Assembly (NCBI RefSeq): GCF_026914265.1
Contig: NC_069136.1
Location: 26,610,701 to 26,674,700 of the forward strand
DNA length: 64,000 nucleotides
Direction of reading: 5' to 3'
Source of the DNA: Mya arenaria
Lineage: Eukaryota > Mollusca > Bivalvia > Myida > Myidae
Below the pieces are notes generated by a model. It did no database searches. It worked only from the letters and a program-made list of their open reading frames with translations, and was not told the DNA's origin. Below, one piece after another: positions 23,500-36,464 of this stretch. Made by a program: the position numbers and the translations under genes. Position 1 is the first letter of the stretch, and every line of letters begins with the position of its first letter.

Positions 23500-25805
23500 A
23501 TGGAGGAACGATTTAATACCGGATATGGAACGTTTATTACGACAGGTTAGTGACATAAAATGTATGGGTTTTTTATCTTTTAAGTATACAGTTATTAATG
23601 AAAGCATAAACAAATACAATTGGCAGTGTTGAAAAGCCTACTTTTAAATAGACATTTTCGCATGCAGAATTTTGCCATTGTTAAAACACAATCCAACACA
23701 AGTGATTCTTTCATTAATAACGTCTCACACAAATGGCGTATGCGGAATCGATTCGACATATTGATTGTTCTAACATGTAAATTGTTAAGCAACAAACTAT
23801 GATTAACTGTATTCCCCTTTCAGAGAAAGACAAATGACTTGCTGTTTCCCCCTTTTCAAAGAGAACCACATGACTTTGTTGTTGTTTTCCATTCCGAGAG
23901 AAGCAGGTGACTTTGTTCTTTTCTCAACTCAGAGAGAAACTAGTGACTTTGTTATTTCCCCCTTTTCAGGGAACCACGTGACTTTTTTGCATTCAGAGAG
24001 AAGCCGGTGACTTTGTTTTGTTTTTCCTTGCAGAGAAAACCACGTGACTTTCTTATTTTTTCCATTAAGAGTGAAACAGGTGATTATGTTCTTTTCTCTA
24101 TTCAGAGAGAAACAGGTGATTTTGTTCTTTTCTACTTCCAGAGAGAGAAACTATATCGATTCACAAGAAGCGGTGTATACTTCGGCATGTTCGGAACCTA
24201 TCCATTGCTATATTTATACTGTCCTTGTTGGGCGTAATGTTCGGTGTTCTAATGGCGAGCAGATCCAGACAGTTCCCCTATATGTTGGCACCCCCTGCAG
24301 GCCTGGCAGTAAGTTGTTCAGGGCCCGATTTCACAAAGAAAGACAAACGATAACCAAAAATATTTTGATACGTTCTGTGCATTTTATGCTCTAGAAGGAT
24401 GTCCCTTCTAGAATGTATTACATTATTCTTGTTTGTAAGTTGATCACGTGTGCCACACCACGTGGTTAATAGTACATAATTATGTTAACATAATATGGAT
24501 GAGTATTTCGGATATGTTTCAGCCGGACTAGATCGACTTGCACTTATTTATTTTTCCATAAAGCATAGTAATTCGAAAATGTAAATGCAGGATGCTTGAA
24601 AAGCTGATGGTCACAATTTTAAAGGCGCAAAATATAGGTTGATGAAAATCATATTTTGTTTAATATAAAATATAATAAAACGTTAGGGATATTTTGGCGC
24701 TTTTTTCAGTTGGGAATTCGTGTCCACGTAGCTATTAATTAAAAAAAAAACAGTTATAAGACAAATATATTTTTATCTATACATAAATACTATAGTTTTT
24801 TTTGTTTTTTTTTTGTTTTTTTTTTGTTTTAATCATCAAAGTCAAATGAGATAAATGTTATTGAATTTAAAAAATGTATAACCTTCATTGTACCCTTTAG
24901 ACTGATATGTGATGTCCTGTGAAAGTCATTAGTTGTTAAACATAAAAGGATGTTTGGCCGGAAGTACCTTTATTTATCAACACAATTGCAAATAGTCTTC
25001 ATATTGTTATGTTTTTCTTTCTCAGAGTGCAGTGCTTGTGTTGATGGCAAGAAACATTGACCATTTTGGAAGAGAAGCTTCGTCGAAGTTAAACTTTCTA
25101 GTATGTCGAATGTCCATAAAAAATATTTGGTATTTTTTGTAGTCAACCGAAGTAAAGTAAATAATTCAAGTAAAGTCATTTGAATACGTTTAATAAATAT
25201 TTTGAGTACATACATAATTATGAAGGGTTATGCCCTTAATATTTATTACATGTGTTCAACTAACTTTCATTGACTTTAATAGGTGATTATATACATATCA
25301 AACCCTACATTTTTGACATTCCTGAAGTTTTCAAATACAATGTACATGCAACAGTTTACAGGCCCTGTAATGGCTTTTAATTTTTTTCTAGGGAGAATTT
25401 TTCAGCGTGGTCTTTGGATTTGCTGGGATCTGTCTGTGGGCTGTTCTTGGAGTTGGTGGAGTTTGGGTTTTAATAGATTGCATCAGACTAAAGCTGGGCC
25501 GTGTTTATGTAAAAGAGGCGTTGACGGCTGGCGACGTCAACGTTAACATTGCTTTATCTGCGATATCCCTTGCAATATCTCTTGTCATGTGCCTTTTGAC
25601 CGCACTTTTCGTGAGTCTGTTTCTATACGGCCCCATGACGTTTGGGAAAAACAGTAACCACATTTCCAGACAAGGACAACCTGTAGTGCTGTTAACTTCT
25701 TTCAACAACTATGCTAGTACCTACGTTGCGAACACACAGACCGGGGGCTTTGTACAAATAGTTAATCCATCTTCAACATCCCATACGGATCATGTATTGT
25801 TGTAA
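23500..25805 (+). CDS. Predicted multi-pass membrane protein, unknown family (208 aa)
   Basis: I assembled three exons by phase: 23500-23545 (starts MEERFNTGYG, ends in phase 1), 24142-24308 (starts in phase 1, ends in phase 0) and 25392-25805 (stop at 25803-25805). All junctions are GT-AG. Likely membrane segments are at about residues 35-54, 75-99 and 124-148. The short N-terminus is basic just before the first (HKKRCILRHVRN). The ~60-residue C-tail is polar and Ser/Thr/Asn-rich with no segment of its own. AATAAA at 26289-26294 could be its poly(A) signal. I do not recognise the family; small tetraspan or TM2-like proteins are possible but unproven. The first exon is the least certain part. 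Confidence 0.6.
23810..24141. repeat. Degenerate 35-45-bp tandem repeat in intron 1 of the membrane-protein gene
   Basis: About nine diverged units of the theme 'ttcagagagaaacaggtgactttgttcttttc' run right up to the acceptor at 24140-24141, so the last unit supplies the polypyrimidine tract and AG of exon 2. Several units contain CACGTGAC, an E-box-like core. Confidence 0.65.
24309..25391. other. Intron 2 of the membrane-protein gene
   Basis: Donor GTAAGT at 24309 and acceptor at 25390-25391. It includes a T-rich stretch with repeated 'ttttttttg' at about 24790-24835. No repeat family was recognised otherwise. Confidence 0.5.
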
Positions 25806-28397
25806 ATGTGACTGTTAGATCTAACCATATTTTGACATATCAAATCATAGTTTTGTATAAGATTTGAGGAGTTTTATATGTTGATCGATTATTTTTGCTT
25901 AGCAACCTATTGAATAGAATGAAGAAATGGTGTTATTTCATTGATTATGTTATGTTTCCGCACGTGTAAAAATATATACAATGCGTTGTTGTTATTTTTT
26001 AAATCTGAAATTTGCATGAATAGGGATTATTTGAACATTGTGCACATGCATCAATAACCTCAAATTACTTCTGCAATTCCTCTGTTTTTGTAAATGTATT
26101 CCAAGCTTCTTAGACATAACATAACGTACCATAGCGTAACATAATGCTGCAGTCGAACCTAAGACTGGTGCTATTCACAATCTTGTCCGGATTCCTTACA
26201 CAATTTTTGAACAACGCAAAATCGCACTTTTTAAAGACATATTAACATTCTGAGCCATAGAATTCAGTTATTAAGACCCAGTTATTTCAATAAATTGTTA
26301 CGGTGAAGTTTGTGGTGTGATTATGTGCAGTCAGGTGTAGGTGGAGGAGGTTGTAAATGTGTTGAACATTGCGAAAAATGTTGAATTGTGACCATGCATG
26401 GTCAATAATTTGTTGCGATTATTAAAACTTTCGCATACGTATCAAAAGAACGCATGTATTGAAGTGATTTTAAGAGCCTAGCTCCCGGGCATCCCTCGTC
26501 ATAGGTACGCGATCCTGGCTCCGCTGGGAAGCGTTCGGCCATTCGCGTCCAGCAATGTAGCGGTTGCTCGCTTCCCGGTTAAACCACGTGAGTCTCGGGT
26601 AAGGCCAATAAACCGTGCTAAGGCTTTTCGTAGCTTTTTTATATTGGAAACCACAGGGACAATCACAGTCAGCCAAAACTCTACAAATTTTCTATTTAAC
26701 GACACACTGATTAAATCCAAGCAAACACCAAATAAGACACACAACGCTTCAAGACAATACACAGTAAGTGTTAAAATACCGTCAATTGTAAATGTTGGGG
26801 TCACAGCCCCATCCATAACCTTTGCCTGTCGTAGACGTATTGAGAACGTTGAGCATCAGGCCAAACATCCAGCTCATGTTGCCACTGTAAGATAGATATG
26901 TGTTGTATTTCTGGGCTTGTAAATGAACGAGCAAAAAGAAAAAAAAACCTATTCAAACGTTTCTCAACTATGGACCTGTCCTGATTGTAAAGGAAACCAC
27001 CTGCCTTCCTTAGTAACTTTTCAATAACGCTTGGCCCCCTGCAAAACAGGACAACAACTTTCACCTCATCCCAAGATATACATGGTTAATATAATTTAGC
27101 TTTTTCATACATGTCCATAGATTGAGAGACATAGATAGTCACACTCTTTACCCATGCAGCAGTCTTATAAACCATAAATCACAAATGGAATTACACTGTT
27201 GTAAATGTGCCCCCCCCCCCCCCCCCGAAACCTACATAACTAGTGACTCATAAATATTCAAAACATCTATACGTAGTTTGATGAACTATTAATGAGTTCG
27301 TTCGTGTAGGTTAATTGGATTATTTGATTGAGGGTTTTAACGGCCGATATCATATATATGTTTTATTCGGTGCATTGAAAAGGTGTCTGCATTAATTTTC
27401 AATCATGACTCACTATTGCAACAATAGCATACATAGTACAGCCAGATCTTGAACTTGTCTTATTTCGTAATTTAATTTCAAATTTTGGATTTAACCAAGA
27501 CAGGTAAATACTTTTCAATATTTTGTTCAGGTAACGCCTTCAGGTATACAGTACTTGTATAAGCGTTAACAGTATTTTAACCGTAGACATTAAATTTAGA
27601 ATTTGAATACCTTCATTAACTTGTATAAATGTTCTTCTTTTTTAAATTTAAATCAAGGATGCGTTTAAACCACTTAACCGTATATCTAGGGCAAACGTTT
27701 GTACCATACCATGTTATTACAAACTACAAAACGTATGGAAGATCTTATCAACGACTGTCAAGGTTCATGACCGTACATAAAGCTGATGAGACGAATAGTT
27801 TTGGCAATAATCAAGGCCATTCGTTTTGAACTAGAACGGACACAAAACATTAAAAACTTTCTGCGTACGGCTATGTCAGTAAAAACATGTATATTGACTT
27901 ATTTTTTTGGTTATATAGGTTTAAGATATGTTCATGTAGTTATGTGCTGTTGAATGCTTGATTGTAATGTGTGCGTTGTCTTCGCTGTAGTGCATGCGGA
28001 CCTGTTTGGCACACATCTGCCATGAGTTCAGTAACTGCTCACTTAATTATTAGCTTTTGAGTTGGTTATAAACCAGTTTTTGGTTTTATATTGATTCACG
28101 AATTGTGTAGTTGTTGAAACAGTTTCAATTTAAATTAAAACCAGTTGTATCGTATGTTTAACGAAAACAGAAACTTGTTTTTGAAATTATCGAAACCTAC
28201 TCCGGAGGCGGTTTCGTCGGTTCGTTCTATCCGAAAACTACTCTACTTTAAAAAAAAATGTGGCGGAAGCACCATGTAGTTAAAACAGCCAAACGACTAT
28301 CTGCGGTTTCATTGTTTTGAATAAAATTTAGAAATAATAGGTCCCTGCAAAGGCTTAATCATTAGGTTGAAACTGTACACCAAACTTCAAGCAAAAC
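25806..28397. other. Intergenic DNA
   Basis: A GC-richer patch at about 26475-26640 stands out from its surroundings. Short frames are open there on the minus strand, but no family is recognisable. A poly-C run lies at about 27211-27226. No gene is supported; the short frames at 26499, 26801 and 27629 are unexplained. Confidence 0.4.
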
Positions 28398-28758
28398 TTT
28401 TAAAGTGCACTTTCACAGATATACCTTTTTTACAACTTTTTTATTTTTTGTCTTCGAAGGAGCAAATTTTTGCGTAAATATCTGCAAACCAATGATATAT
28501 GGTTGCTGACAAAAAATCAGATCGTAGATTTTCATATTTCTGTTCGACAATTAATGTTTTATGGCTTAAACCGTTACTAACGGTTAAAGAAAAATGCATA
28601 AAACATAACTTTTTGAACTTAAATATAAAAATCTGCAATCTAATTTTTTGTCAGCAGTCATATATAACTGTTTTTTATGGATTTTTATGGATGGCTCGTT
28701 CCAAGGCAAAAAAAAAAAAGTTGTCAAAACGTTCAATCTGTGAGAGTGCAGCTTTAAA
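28398..28758. mobile_element. MITE with long terminal inverted repeats
   Basis: The left arm begins TTTAAAGTGCACTTTCACAG and the right arm ends CTGTGAGAGTGCAGCTTTAAA. Inverted similarity continues inward for more than 100 bp ('gctgacaaaaaatcaga' against 'tctaattttttgtcagc'), so the single strand would fold into one long hairpin. A truncated copy lies at 6930-7175. No coding capacity. Confidence 0.7.
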
Positions 28759-29533
28759 ACAGGTTTTCAAACTGCCAAAACCCTTGAGAGAAAAACTTAA
28801 ACGAGGTTTGTATCAACATGAACGTCCTTAGTTTGCTTTAACAAAAGTTATGGTGATTTGATACATTTTTCAATTATTTAATTTATAGGAAATATATAAC
28901 ACATCGGTGAAAAAACGTTAAACTTGCCCTAATTCATATCTTCATGATTATTATAATGTTGAAAAACTGGATTCGTGGGTACTGCCATTTGAAAGAAAAG
29001 TAGGTCATCTTTTGTCAGTTTGACGATTTTCAAACCGCCGAAAGATAAACTTCTTTTCTTTCAAATGGTACAAAATGATGTTAGTTTAGTAAAACGCTCG
29101 AATGCCTATTTTTTTTTCAAATGTAGCTCCTTTGTCTAATGATAGAACTGGAGTAAACTGCCGTAAGAAGTATCGTATTAACACTGTAATGTGTAGTATT
29201 TACTGTATATTTTTAAAATACTTTCATACAATGAAATAAAAAAAAACAGGTATGATATTTACTTAGATCATTTTATGCCGTTTCTTCGAGGATGCACATT
29301 GATATATTTTGTGTTCACTGATCACAATTTTCCGAAAGACTTAATTCAATTTCATTTGAAATTGTTATAAATTAAAAATGGTATTCATAACCAAGCACTG
29401 AAAATCACTCTATGCATTGATATTTGCATTTTAATACTTGCTTGCATGCTATGAACTAATATTTAAACTCATACAGCTTAAGCTCGATGGACTTCATAGT
29501 GTGTATCAATGAGAAACATCACTTTTTGTTTGC
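28759..29533. other. Intergenic DNA, no gene seen
   Basis: AT-rich. Two stretches near 28993 and 29055 carry 'tttgaaagaaaag' and its complement 'cttttctttcaaatgg' as a short inverted pair with a loop of about 50 nt. Nothing else was recognised. Confidence 0.4.
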
Positions 29534-29990
29534 TTAAAGGGGCTAGACACCAAATGATACAAATGCGAGAAAAACGAAAATTGTCAAAAACTTACATAAA
29601 ATTAATATCGTTGTGTATAACGCAATGAATCTTACTTACTGATGTATCACATCGGTTACGACAAGTGCATCTTTTGCAGTTTTTGAGAAGTTTTGCAATT
29701 CGCAATTGACTGGGCTTGTCTACCACGTAAATCCCTGTAAGTTTAAAAATCGCGTTGACATATTTATCTGTAGTCATAAACAGATATGACTTTAACTGGG
29801 AATACATTTTGGCTATTTTTAAACGAAAAATCTTAGATGAGATAGTAACATGATTGTTGCGTTTATTCTTTCAATCATGTAAACTAATGTATCATCGGTC
29901 ACCTACTAGCTGCGTTGACAATTCTAGGCTTGTTTTAAGGATATAATGTTATTGCTGATTTTTCTACCATCTGGTTTCTAGTCCCTTTAA
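29534..29990. mobile_element. MITE with TTAA ends (copy 2)
   Basis: Left TTAAAGGGGCTAGACACCA and right TGGTTTCTAGTCCCTTTAA form an inverted repeat of about 22 bp with few mismatches and a TTAA border on each side. Sister of 22218-22679. Confidence 0.65.
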
Positions 29991-30387
29991 CTTGTTATTA
30001 TAAAATACATTAAACTGAAATTTGATTATCACAATATTTTATACCCACAATACAGTTTTATTTTGTTTAATAGAATATCTAGCTACACTATTTTATAATC
30101 ACAATACATTTTAGTTTATACATTTTTTTCACTCTAAGCTTTGGTTAAGCTTTTGGAAGCTATACACTTGTCCTTCTTTCAAAGTATTTAACAATTCATT
30201 ACCCTTTGCAAGTACTGCCATTCATTCAATATAATTTCCTTTCAAAACAAATTTATCGTTGCTCCGTGACGTCTTTACTCGGTTGTCAGCGCAACCAAAA
30301 TTAAAGAATTCTTGTATCGTAATTTTATATAACATATAGGAGTTAAGTTCAAATGAATTGGCATATGCCCGTTCTTAAGAAATGAAC

Positions 30388-30840
30388 CGATTTTTCAGTA
30401 CTCCTGTGTCGTAATTATATATTACATATAGCAGTTAACATGATGTGAATTTGTATTTGCCTGTTTTTTGTATAACGGAAGCGATTTTTCAGTACTCCTG
30501 TGTCGTAATTATATATTACATATAGCAGTTAACATGATGTGAATTTGTATTTGCCTGTTTTTTGTATAACGGAAGCGATTTTTCAGTACTCCTGTGTCGT
30601 AATTATATATTACATATAGCAGTTAACATGATGTGAATTTGTATTTGCCTGTTTTTTTTAGAACGGAACCGATTTTTCAGTACTCCTGTGTCGTAATTAT
30701 ATATTACATATAGCAGTTAACATGATGTGAATTTGTATTTGCCGGTTTTTTTAGAACGGAGCCGATTTTTCAGTACTCCTGTGTCGTAATTATATAATAT
30801 ATAGAGGAGTTAACTTGATATGAATTTGTATATGCCAATG
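30388..30840. repeat. ~94-bp tandem repeat, about five copies
   Basis: The phrase 'gatttttcagtactcctgtg' begins at 30389, 30483, 30577, 30671 and 30764, giving a period of 93-94 bp. The middle units are nearly identical; the outer ones are diverged ('aaatgaaccg' at the left, a shortened 'tataatatatagagg' at the right). Confidence 0.9.
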
Positions 30841-32387
30841 ACCAACTACCTAGAAAGTTAAAGGTCCCTGGACCGCAGCGTCCTTCATAATTGATCGGAA
30901 ACCGATATTCAGCTGAATGTTATCTAGGTGACTTCGACATTTACCATTGACCAAATGACCTCAAAAGAAATTATAACAAGTTAAATGGTATGTATTTAAA
31001 AAAAAATATTATGATATTAGAAATATAATTGACATGACTGTATACTCAGCAATTAGCAAGAATTCTCTGGTCTGAATAAACAAACTGTACGATATACATA
31101 GAGAAATGTTAGAAGTACGACATGGCACGTATTACAGAAATAATTTATTAATAAATTTGAAATAATTTTCACTATCGAATTTAAACTTCAAATGTTGTAA
31201 CAACTTAAGCATTGAAATGATAGTAATATTCATTTATTTTTCTGATTCTAACCACAAATATCCTCCATGTTTAAAGTCCCAAATCCAGTATCTTGAAGAA
31301 AATAATGTAAACTTGGATGACCAATTGACTCCTCTTTACATATTTTAAATTTGATAAAAAAATGAATTTATCGCAATAACACACATGCCATAAAACCGGA
31401 AGTATAGTCAAAATTTACCGCACACATCGTCACTACGCAGTTTGCATATCACGTGGCATTCTTAATGCACAAATAACATATTGAATTATATACTAATATG
31501 TTTTTTTTTATATTTTTGATAGAAGGTTATTCGTTTGAATACGTTTACACTGTTATTTTTACAAAATATTTCAATTGAAAGCTAAATTATATTAATTTGA
31601 AGAAAAGGGAGGTAATAAGACTATGATATAGCCATGCTTATTGCATAGTTGGGTTACGCCCCGTTCCTACATTGTATCGTTGTAACTGTTATATGTAATG
31701 AATCGTTAGTGAAGTTTACCCATTTATTAAAAATCTAATTATTTCGGACATGTATATTGTTCGTTTGTAACGATATACGTTATTTAATTTGAAAAAAAAT
31801 GACATTTTTTCAATTTCCAGCTTGGTTTGTCAATTACTCGAAACAAATGAACTCAACTCATTCTTTTAAGAGAGTACTCATATATATCTCTAACGTTATA
31901 TAAAATGTTCAGATACATACATGTTCAACAGTGCATGATAATCCCATTTAAATTGCAATATCCACTCAATCTTGCAGTGATTTATCATTTCGTGTTTATT
32001 CTTTGCCCTTTGACAATGTTAGCAATGAATATTTCCAAAGTTCATAGGAAAATAGGGACGATCGTCATGGAAATATGTTAAATAATGACGACCATCTGTC
32101 CATATAGACCCACATGCTATTGGCTAAATGTCCAACGAGACCCAGCGGGGGTATTTGTCACGTTCCTGTTACAAGGCATGTTCTTTACTTTCCTACCCTT
32201 AATTTCCGAAATTAGTATCGAAAGGATCCACAGGAGAGGCTGAAAAGAACTTCGGTTGCGGGTTTTAGCGCTTCGGTAGGGTAAGGCCAAGAAAAATATT
32301 TATTAGCTTTGGTTTAATGTTTTGTTTATAAACACTTTGCTTGGTCCTCCCCTCCCCCCCCCCACCCCCGATGTTATTTCCGTTTTG
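30841..32387. other. Intergenic DNA, no gene seen
   Basis: AT-rich sequence without a plausible coding exon or recognised repeat. It ends in a C-rich run at about 32346-32369. Confidence 0.4.
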
Positions 32388-32580
32388 CGGATCCGTGGTC
32401 CACAGTGGTAACACACTTGACTCTCAATCCAGGGCTCGCAGGTTCAAGTCCCAGCCACACCAATCAACACACACTAATCGTCTTAAATGGGGGTCACGTG
32501 TGACAGTTCTATACACGTTAAAAAAAACAGGGTAGCTCTAGCCACTCAAAGCTTGTGTCACATTTTCCCTTAATCCATAC
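32388..32580 (+). repeat. tRNA-derived SINE
   Basis: The tRNA-like head at 32388-32462 has an A-box-like GTGGTCCACAGTGGT and a canonical B box GGTTCAAGTCC. It is followed by a non-tRNA body that includes an A-run near 32521 and 'gggtagctctagcc'. It belongs to a different family from the element at 2917. Confidence 0.6.
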
Positions 32581-34300
32581 AAGTTTGACACGGCCTGTGA
32601 CTTACTTATTACCTTGACCTTGGACAATCAAAAAATGTTTATCTTGTCAACGTTTTTAGAATGAAGAACCTTGACGGGCGACCTACATGCTCATAAGCCT
32701 GCAAACCCGGGAGACTGGAAAGCGCTCGAGTGTTGCACATGGATCCTAACAGTACATAAGCGATCGAGGAAGGAACGGGAAAGGACTCATCTACCTCGGT
32801 AAGTATCGTTCGAAAGCGAGGCGTGACTTGGTTAGTACGATTTTTAGCATTGGATAATTTTGACGGATTTCATATAAAAAGTCTCAGTGGTAAAGAATTA
32901 GAATGCACCATCTACGAGTCACCTCCTTTAAATGAAATCGTATGGGGTTTTGTAAGTTTTTGTTTAAAAGCTTGAATTTAATGCATTTTATCAAACGAAA
33001 AAGAACTAGACTCGATGTAGGGAGAATGATCTACTTCGATAAACATACTGTGGACGCGATGCAGTATATTTAAAGCGTCATATCTTTCGTATTTTATATA
33101 GAAAAGATTAGGCGAGCAACGTTGCATTGCAAACCATCCTCTTCTGTAAAGATCGCGACGGGGATTTGTAAGTACGTTTATTTTACCTTTCAAATATGAC
33201 GGATTTTATACAGAATAGAAAAGTTGCACTAGGTCATATATATATGGCATGTTAATTAGTGTGACGTGTAAATAACGAAGGTAGGTAAACTTAGTACGAT
33301 TTTCGTAGGGGTATTAACAGCGGTTAAGTATTTACATAATTCGTTTTACGCTTACATGTGTATAGTTTGCATTCGCAAGACAAGATGAGTTTTGTTTTGC
33401 AATGACAATGCATAATACTTAATATATACTTATTGTATAATGTTTTATAACTTTTATTATGACCGATGTTTTGTAAATGACAATGCATAAAACGTAATAT
33501 ATATTTATTGTATAATGTTTTATAACTTTTATTATGACCGACTTCTCATTCCAGAGGTGTTTGCTTTTTCAATTGGTCTAGTTCATACTTAAATTGACCT
33601 ATAATTGAACGGAATTTTGGCCTTTGTCATAAGACGTAAAATAAAATGTGTGGAACTCCAGTTGCGCAAAGTAAAGTCAGGGTGCTGCACAAATTGTAAA
33701 TATATTTTATGATTCGTCTTATTGATAGTTACTCGAACGTCGCCTGACAGATAAATGCTTGACTTAAAACTCGCATGCATGTTGGACTGGTATATCGTAT
33801 TACATTTCATATATTATTATTCATTTGTAATTATAATGACATTCTGACATCGCATATTGAGTCATGTTTTGCATTAGATTTCAGTAGATTTCAGACACAA
33901 TTAAACTATTTGCATATATTTTTTACACCCATTTTCTATTTATAATTTCAATCAAAATTGTCTGTTTGTTTAACATTTTCAAATCTTTACTACAAAATGT
34001 TTCATAAATATGATAAAACCTACAGATACAACACCTTAAATCGCTATTTCAAATAAATGCCCTGTTCTTGTCAGCGGTAAGAGGTTGTTTAAAAACATTT
34101 AAAACAATAACTAATTGACACTTCGATATAGTTATTTTAACGAAATATGGCAGAATCCCCATAAAAAACCCTCTTACGCAGATGGATATTAAAGATGCAC
34201 TCCTACTCCAAAAAAAAGATTTACCACAATTAATACAAATGTTATAATAAAAAGGATGGATAAATGTCGAAAGCAATGGTTCATCTGAAGGATACTGAGT
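32581..34300. other. Intergenic DNA with a short tandem doublet
   Basis: At about 33402-33543, a unit of about 77 bp ('gacaatgcataa...ttattgtataatgttttataac') occurs twice in tandem. No gene is supported; open frames at 32978 and 33589 on the minus strand look random. Confidence 0.45.
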
Positions 34301-34309
34301 TTAATTTGA

Positions 34310-34510
34310 CAGACAGGCGCAGAAAACACGGTATTTCTACCTTATGAGACGATAGTAGCTCACAGTAAATATTTTAGTACTCACCAATCAATTAATATTT
34401 TGCGTTTTCGGCCATTAAGTACACGGTTACTATCTTGAAATCAGTAATAAATAGTTTCCATAAACGCATTATTTAGTAAATAGTTGAAGGTTTATCACTC
34501 AAAAATGATT
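34310..34510. repeat. Dispersed repeat, inverted relative to 16620-16850
   Basis: Shared phrases in opposite orientation include 'ggcgcagaaaacacggtatt', 'tttagtactcaccaatca' and 'aaacgcattatttagtaa'. Only two diverged copies were seen in the window. Confidence 0.55.
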
Positions 34511-34564
34511 TTTGTTATACATGTGTATGTATTGATTTTAAAGGACAACCCAATCAGCCTAAAT

Positions 34565-34925
34565 AATTAAGAAATATTACACACCACTGAGGGTCATATG
34601 ACATTATAAGAACCAGCCAGTCAGCACCCGAATGTGTATATGGACCGAGGCCCGAAGTGGTGTGTTATATTTCTTATATTATACCGAACACTTTTTTACC
34701 ATTTAATAAATTTAAATCATCTTTGATGTGTTTTAGTGAAAAAATCTATCATTGTTTACTTGCGAAAAAATGTCTTTGTGAAAACTGCAACAGCACTCAC
34801 CAGTTTAATGACGTCAGCGGTCCATATTATATGACGTCAGCGGTCCATATTATATTTTTTGCGAGGTCCGGACCAGCCGAAAACATGACATCGACCGCTG
34901 ACGTCATAGAACTGGATTTTTGTTA
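34565..34925. repeat. Inverted-repeat element with clustered TGACGTCA sites
   Basis: 'aagaaatattacacaccac' (about 34570) pairs with 'gtggtgtgttatatttctta' (about 34658-34677). To the right, a 24-bp unit 'tgacgtcagcggtccatatt' occurs twice in tandem (about 34808 and 34832). Its inverted counterpart 'gaccgctgacgtcat' follows at about 34894-34908. TGACGTCA is the palindromic CREB/ATF core. Confidence 0.5.
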
Positions 34926-36464
34926 AAAAACATTGATATACGAACCGATCAACTTTATATACATAAAGAAGGGACACATTTATGTAATATATAATATTAT
35001 AGAATACTTTAAACGGAAATTAAACACGGACCTAGGCAAGAAAATTGGTTTCACCACCATAATGATGCTGCCGAACGTTCACTGAACAAGTTGAAAGGAA
35101 AACTGTTTAGCGCCCTGACATGTTTATTTACTTTCACTGACCCACAGATGGGCTGTGATAATGGTTTAATATATGTTAAGTTCTGTTTCTCCACTATCTA
35201 AATAAAACAGAATAACTTACGTTCAAAGGAATTGGTTGAGTGCTGGGTACTTATAGGGCAAATATTTAAAAAGGTCTCAAAGATAACAGTATCGTTTGAA
35301 TGAAGAATTAACATAAACCAAAGCGATAATATTTCGCAATTAAGTGTAACATTTATTAAAAACTATTTATCAATGTAAAGTAGTCACTTGGTATCACCTT
35401 ATCCCAAATTAGTTTGTAAAAAAGAATCGTAATGTACAACAAACATGCCCATGATAGTAGCATGCATTTAACGGGTGGTTAATTGAGTCCACACAAAACT
35501 TTGTTCAATTATATAAGAATCAAACCATGCATTCTTTTTTCATCCATTTAATAAATCTAAAATGAACGTGCAAGGAATTATTCATTTCCAGGAGAACACG
35601 AATTGAACCATGAAATTAATTTGTATAATTATAATTTATCAAGGTATTCATTCATTTTTTATAAAAAAAAATATTGAAATTTGAAATTCATTTTGATAAA
35701 AGTACATGTAGCTAGGAATCATAAGCGAGACACGATTTGATCAGTAGAATATGCAACTCAAATGAATTTCGTTGTTATTAAAATGAATACTTTATAATCT
35801 TTGTAAATTTGTCTTCATGTATATAAATAAGTGATAAATCACCAAAACCCACACCTCACAATCATATGTAATTGTTGAAGCAAAAGTGTGATTAGGCCGA
35901 CAATGGATATTTTTTAGATAAAGACTACAGGTTAAATCAAAAGGTGCCTTTTCAGACTCATGTTTTAATAGAGTCAAATAAGAGATAAATTTAACAACGC
36001 CTATATCTGTAAATTCCCTCGCATAGTAATGTTTTTAAGTCGTTAATATTTCCAGTTCTTCCCATTTTTGTCTCATGCAAGTGATCTTTCACTGTGTCCT
36101 CATATCCAAATAGTCATTAATGGCAGCTCCATTTAGAACTGCTCAAAACCATTTTTCATAGGAAAGAATATCTTTTTTTTCTATATGACAAGCTGCTCAA
36201 GTATTTCAACAACATATGCTTTTATTGTGTAGCTTATATGCAATCTGCAAATAGCTATAATCCCATCTTATACTGTTATCAGGGAAAATAAAAAAGGCAC
36301 ATTTATTAGAAATAAAGTACAAAAACAAGGTGTTATGGAACACAATTGTTTTGGATGCATGTGAAACAAATTACTTGTGGATACCATCATTCAGGTATGT
36401 GTGCAGGATGTTCGAGTTAGCCAGGACACATTGTATTTGCATGTATGATATACACCTGAGTATA
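34926..36464. other. Intergenic DNA, no gene seen
   Basis: AT-rich; no exon, RNA or repeat pattern that I could support. Confidence 0.4.

Noticed and set aside
26470..26816. Minus-strand frames over a GC-richer patch as a gene
   Set aside because: Frames overlap in different phases with no recognisable domain; the patch may be a dispersed repeat.
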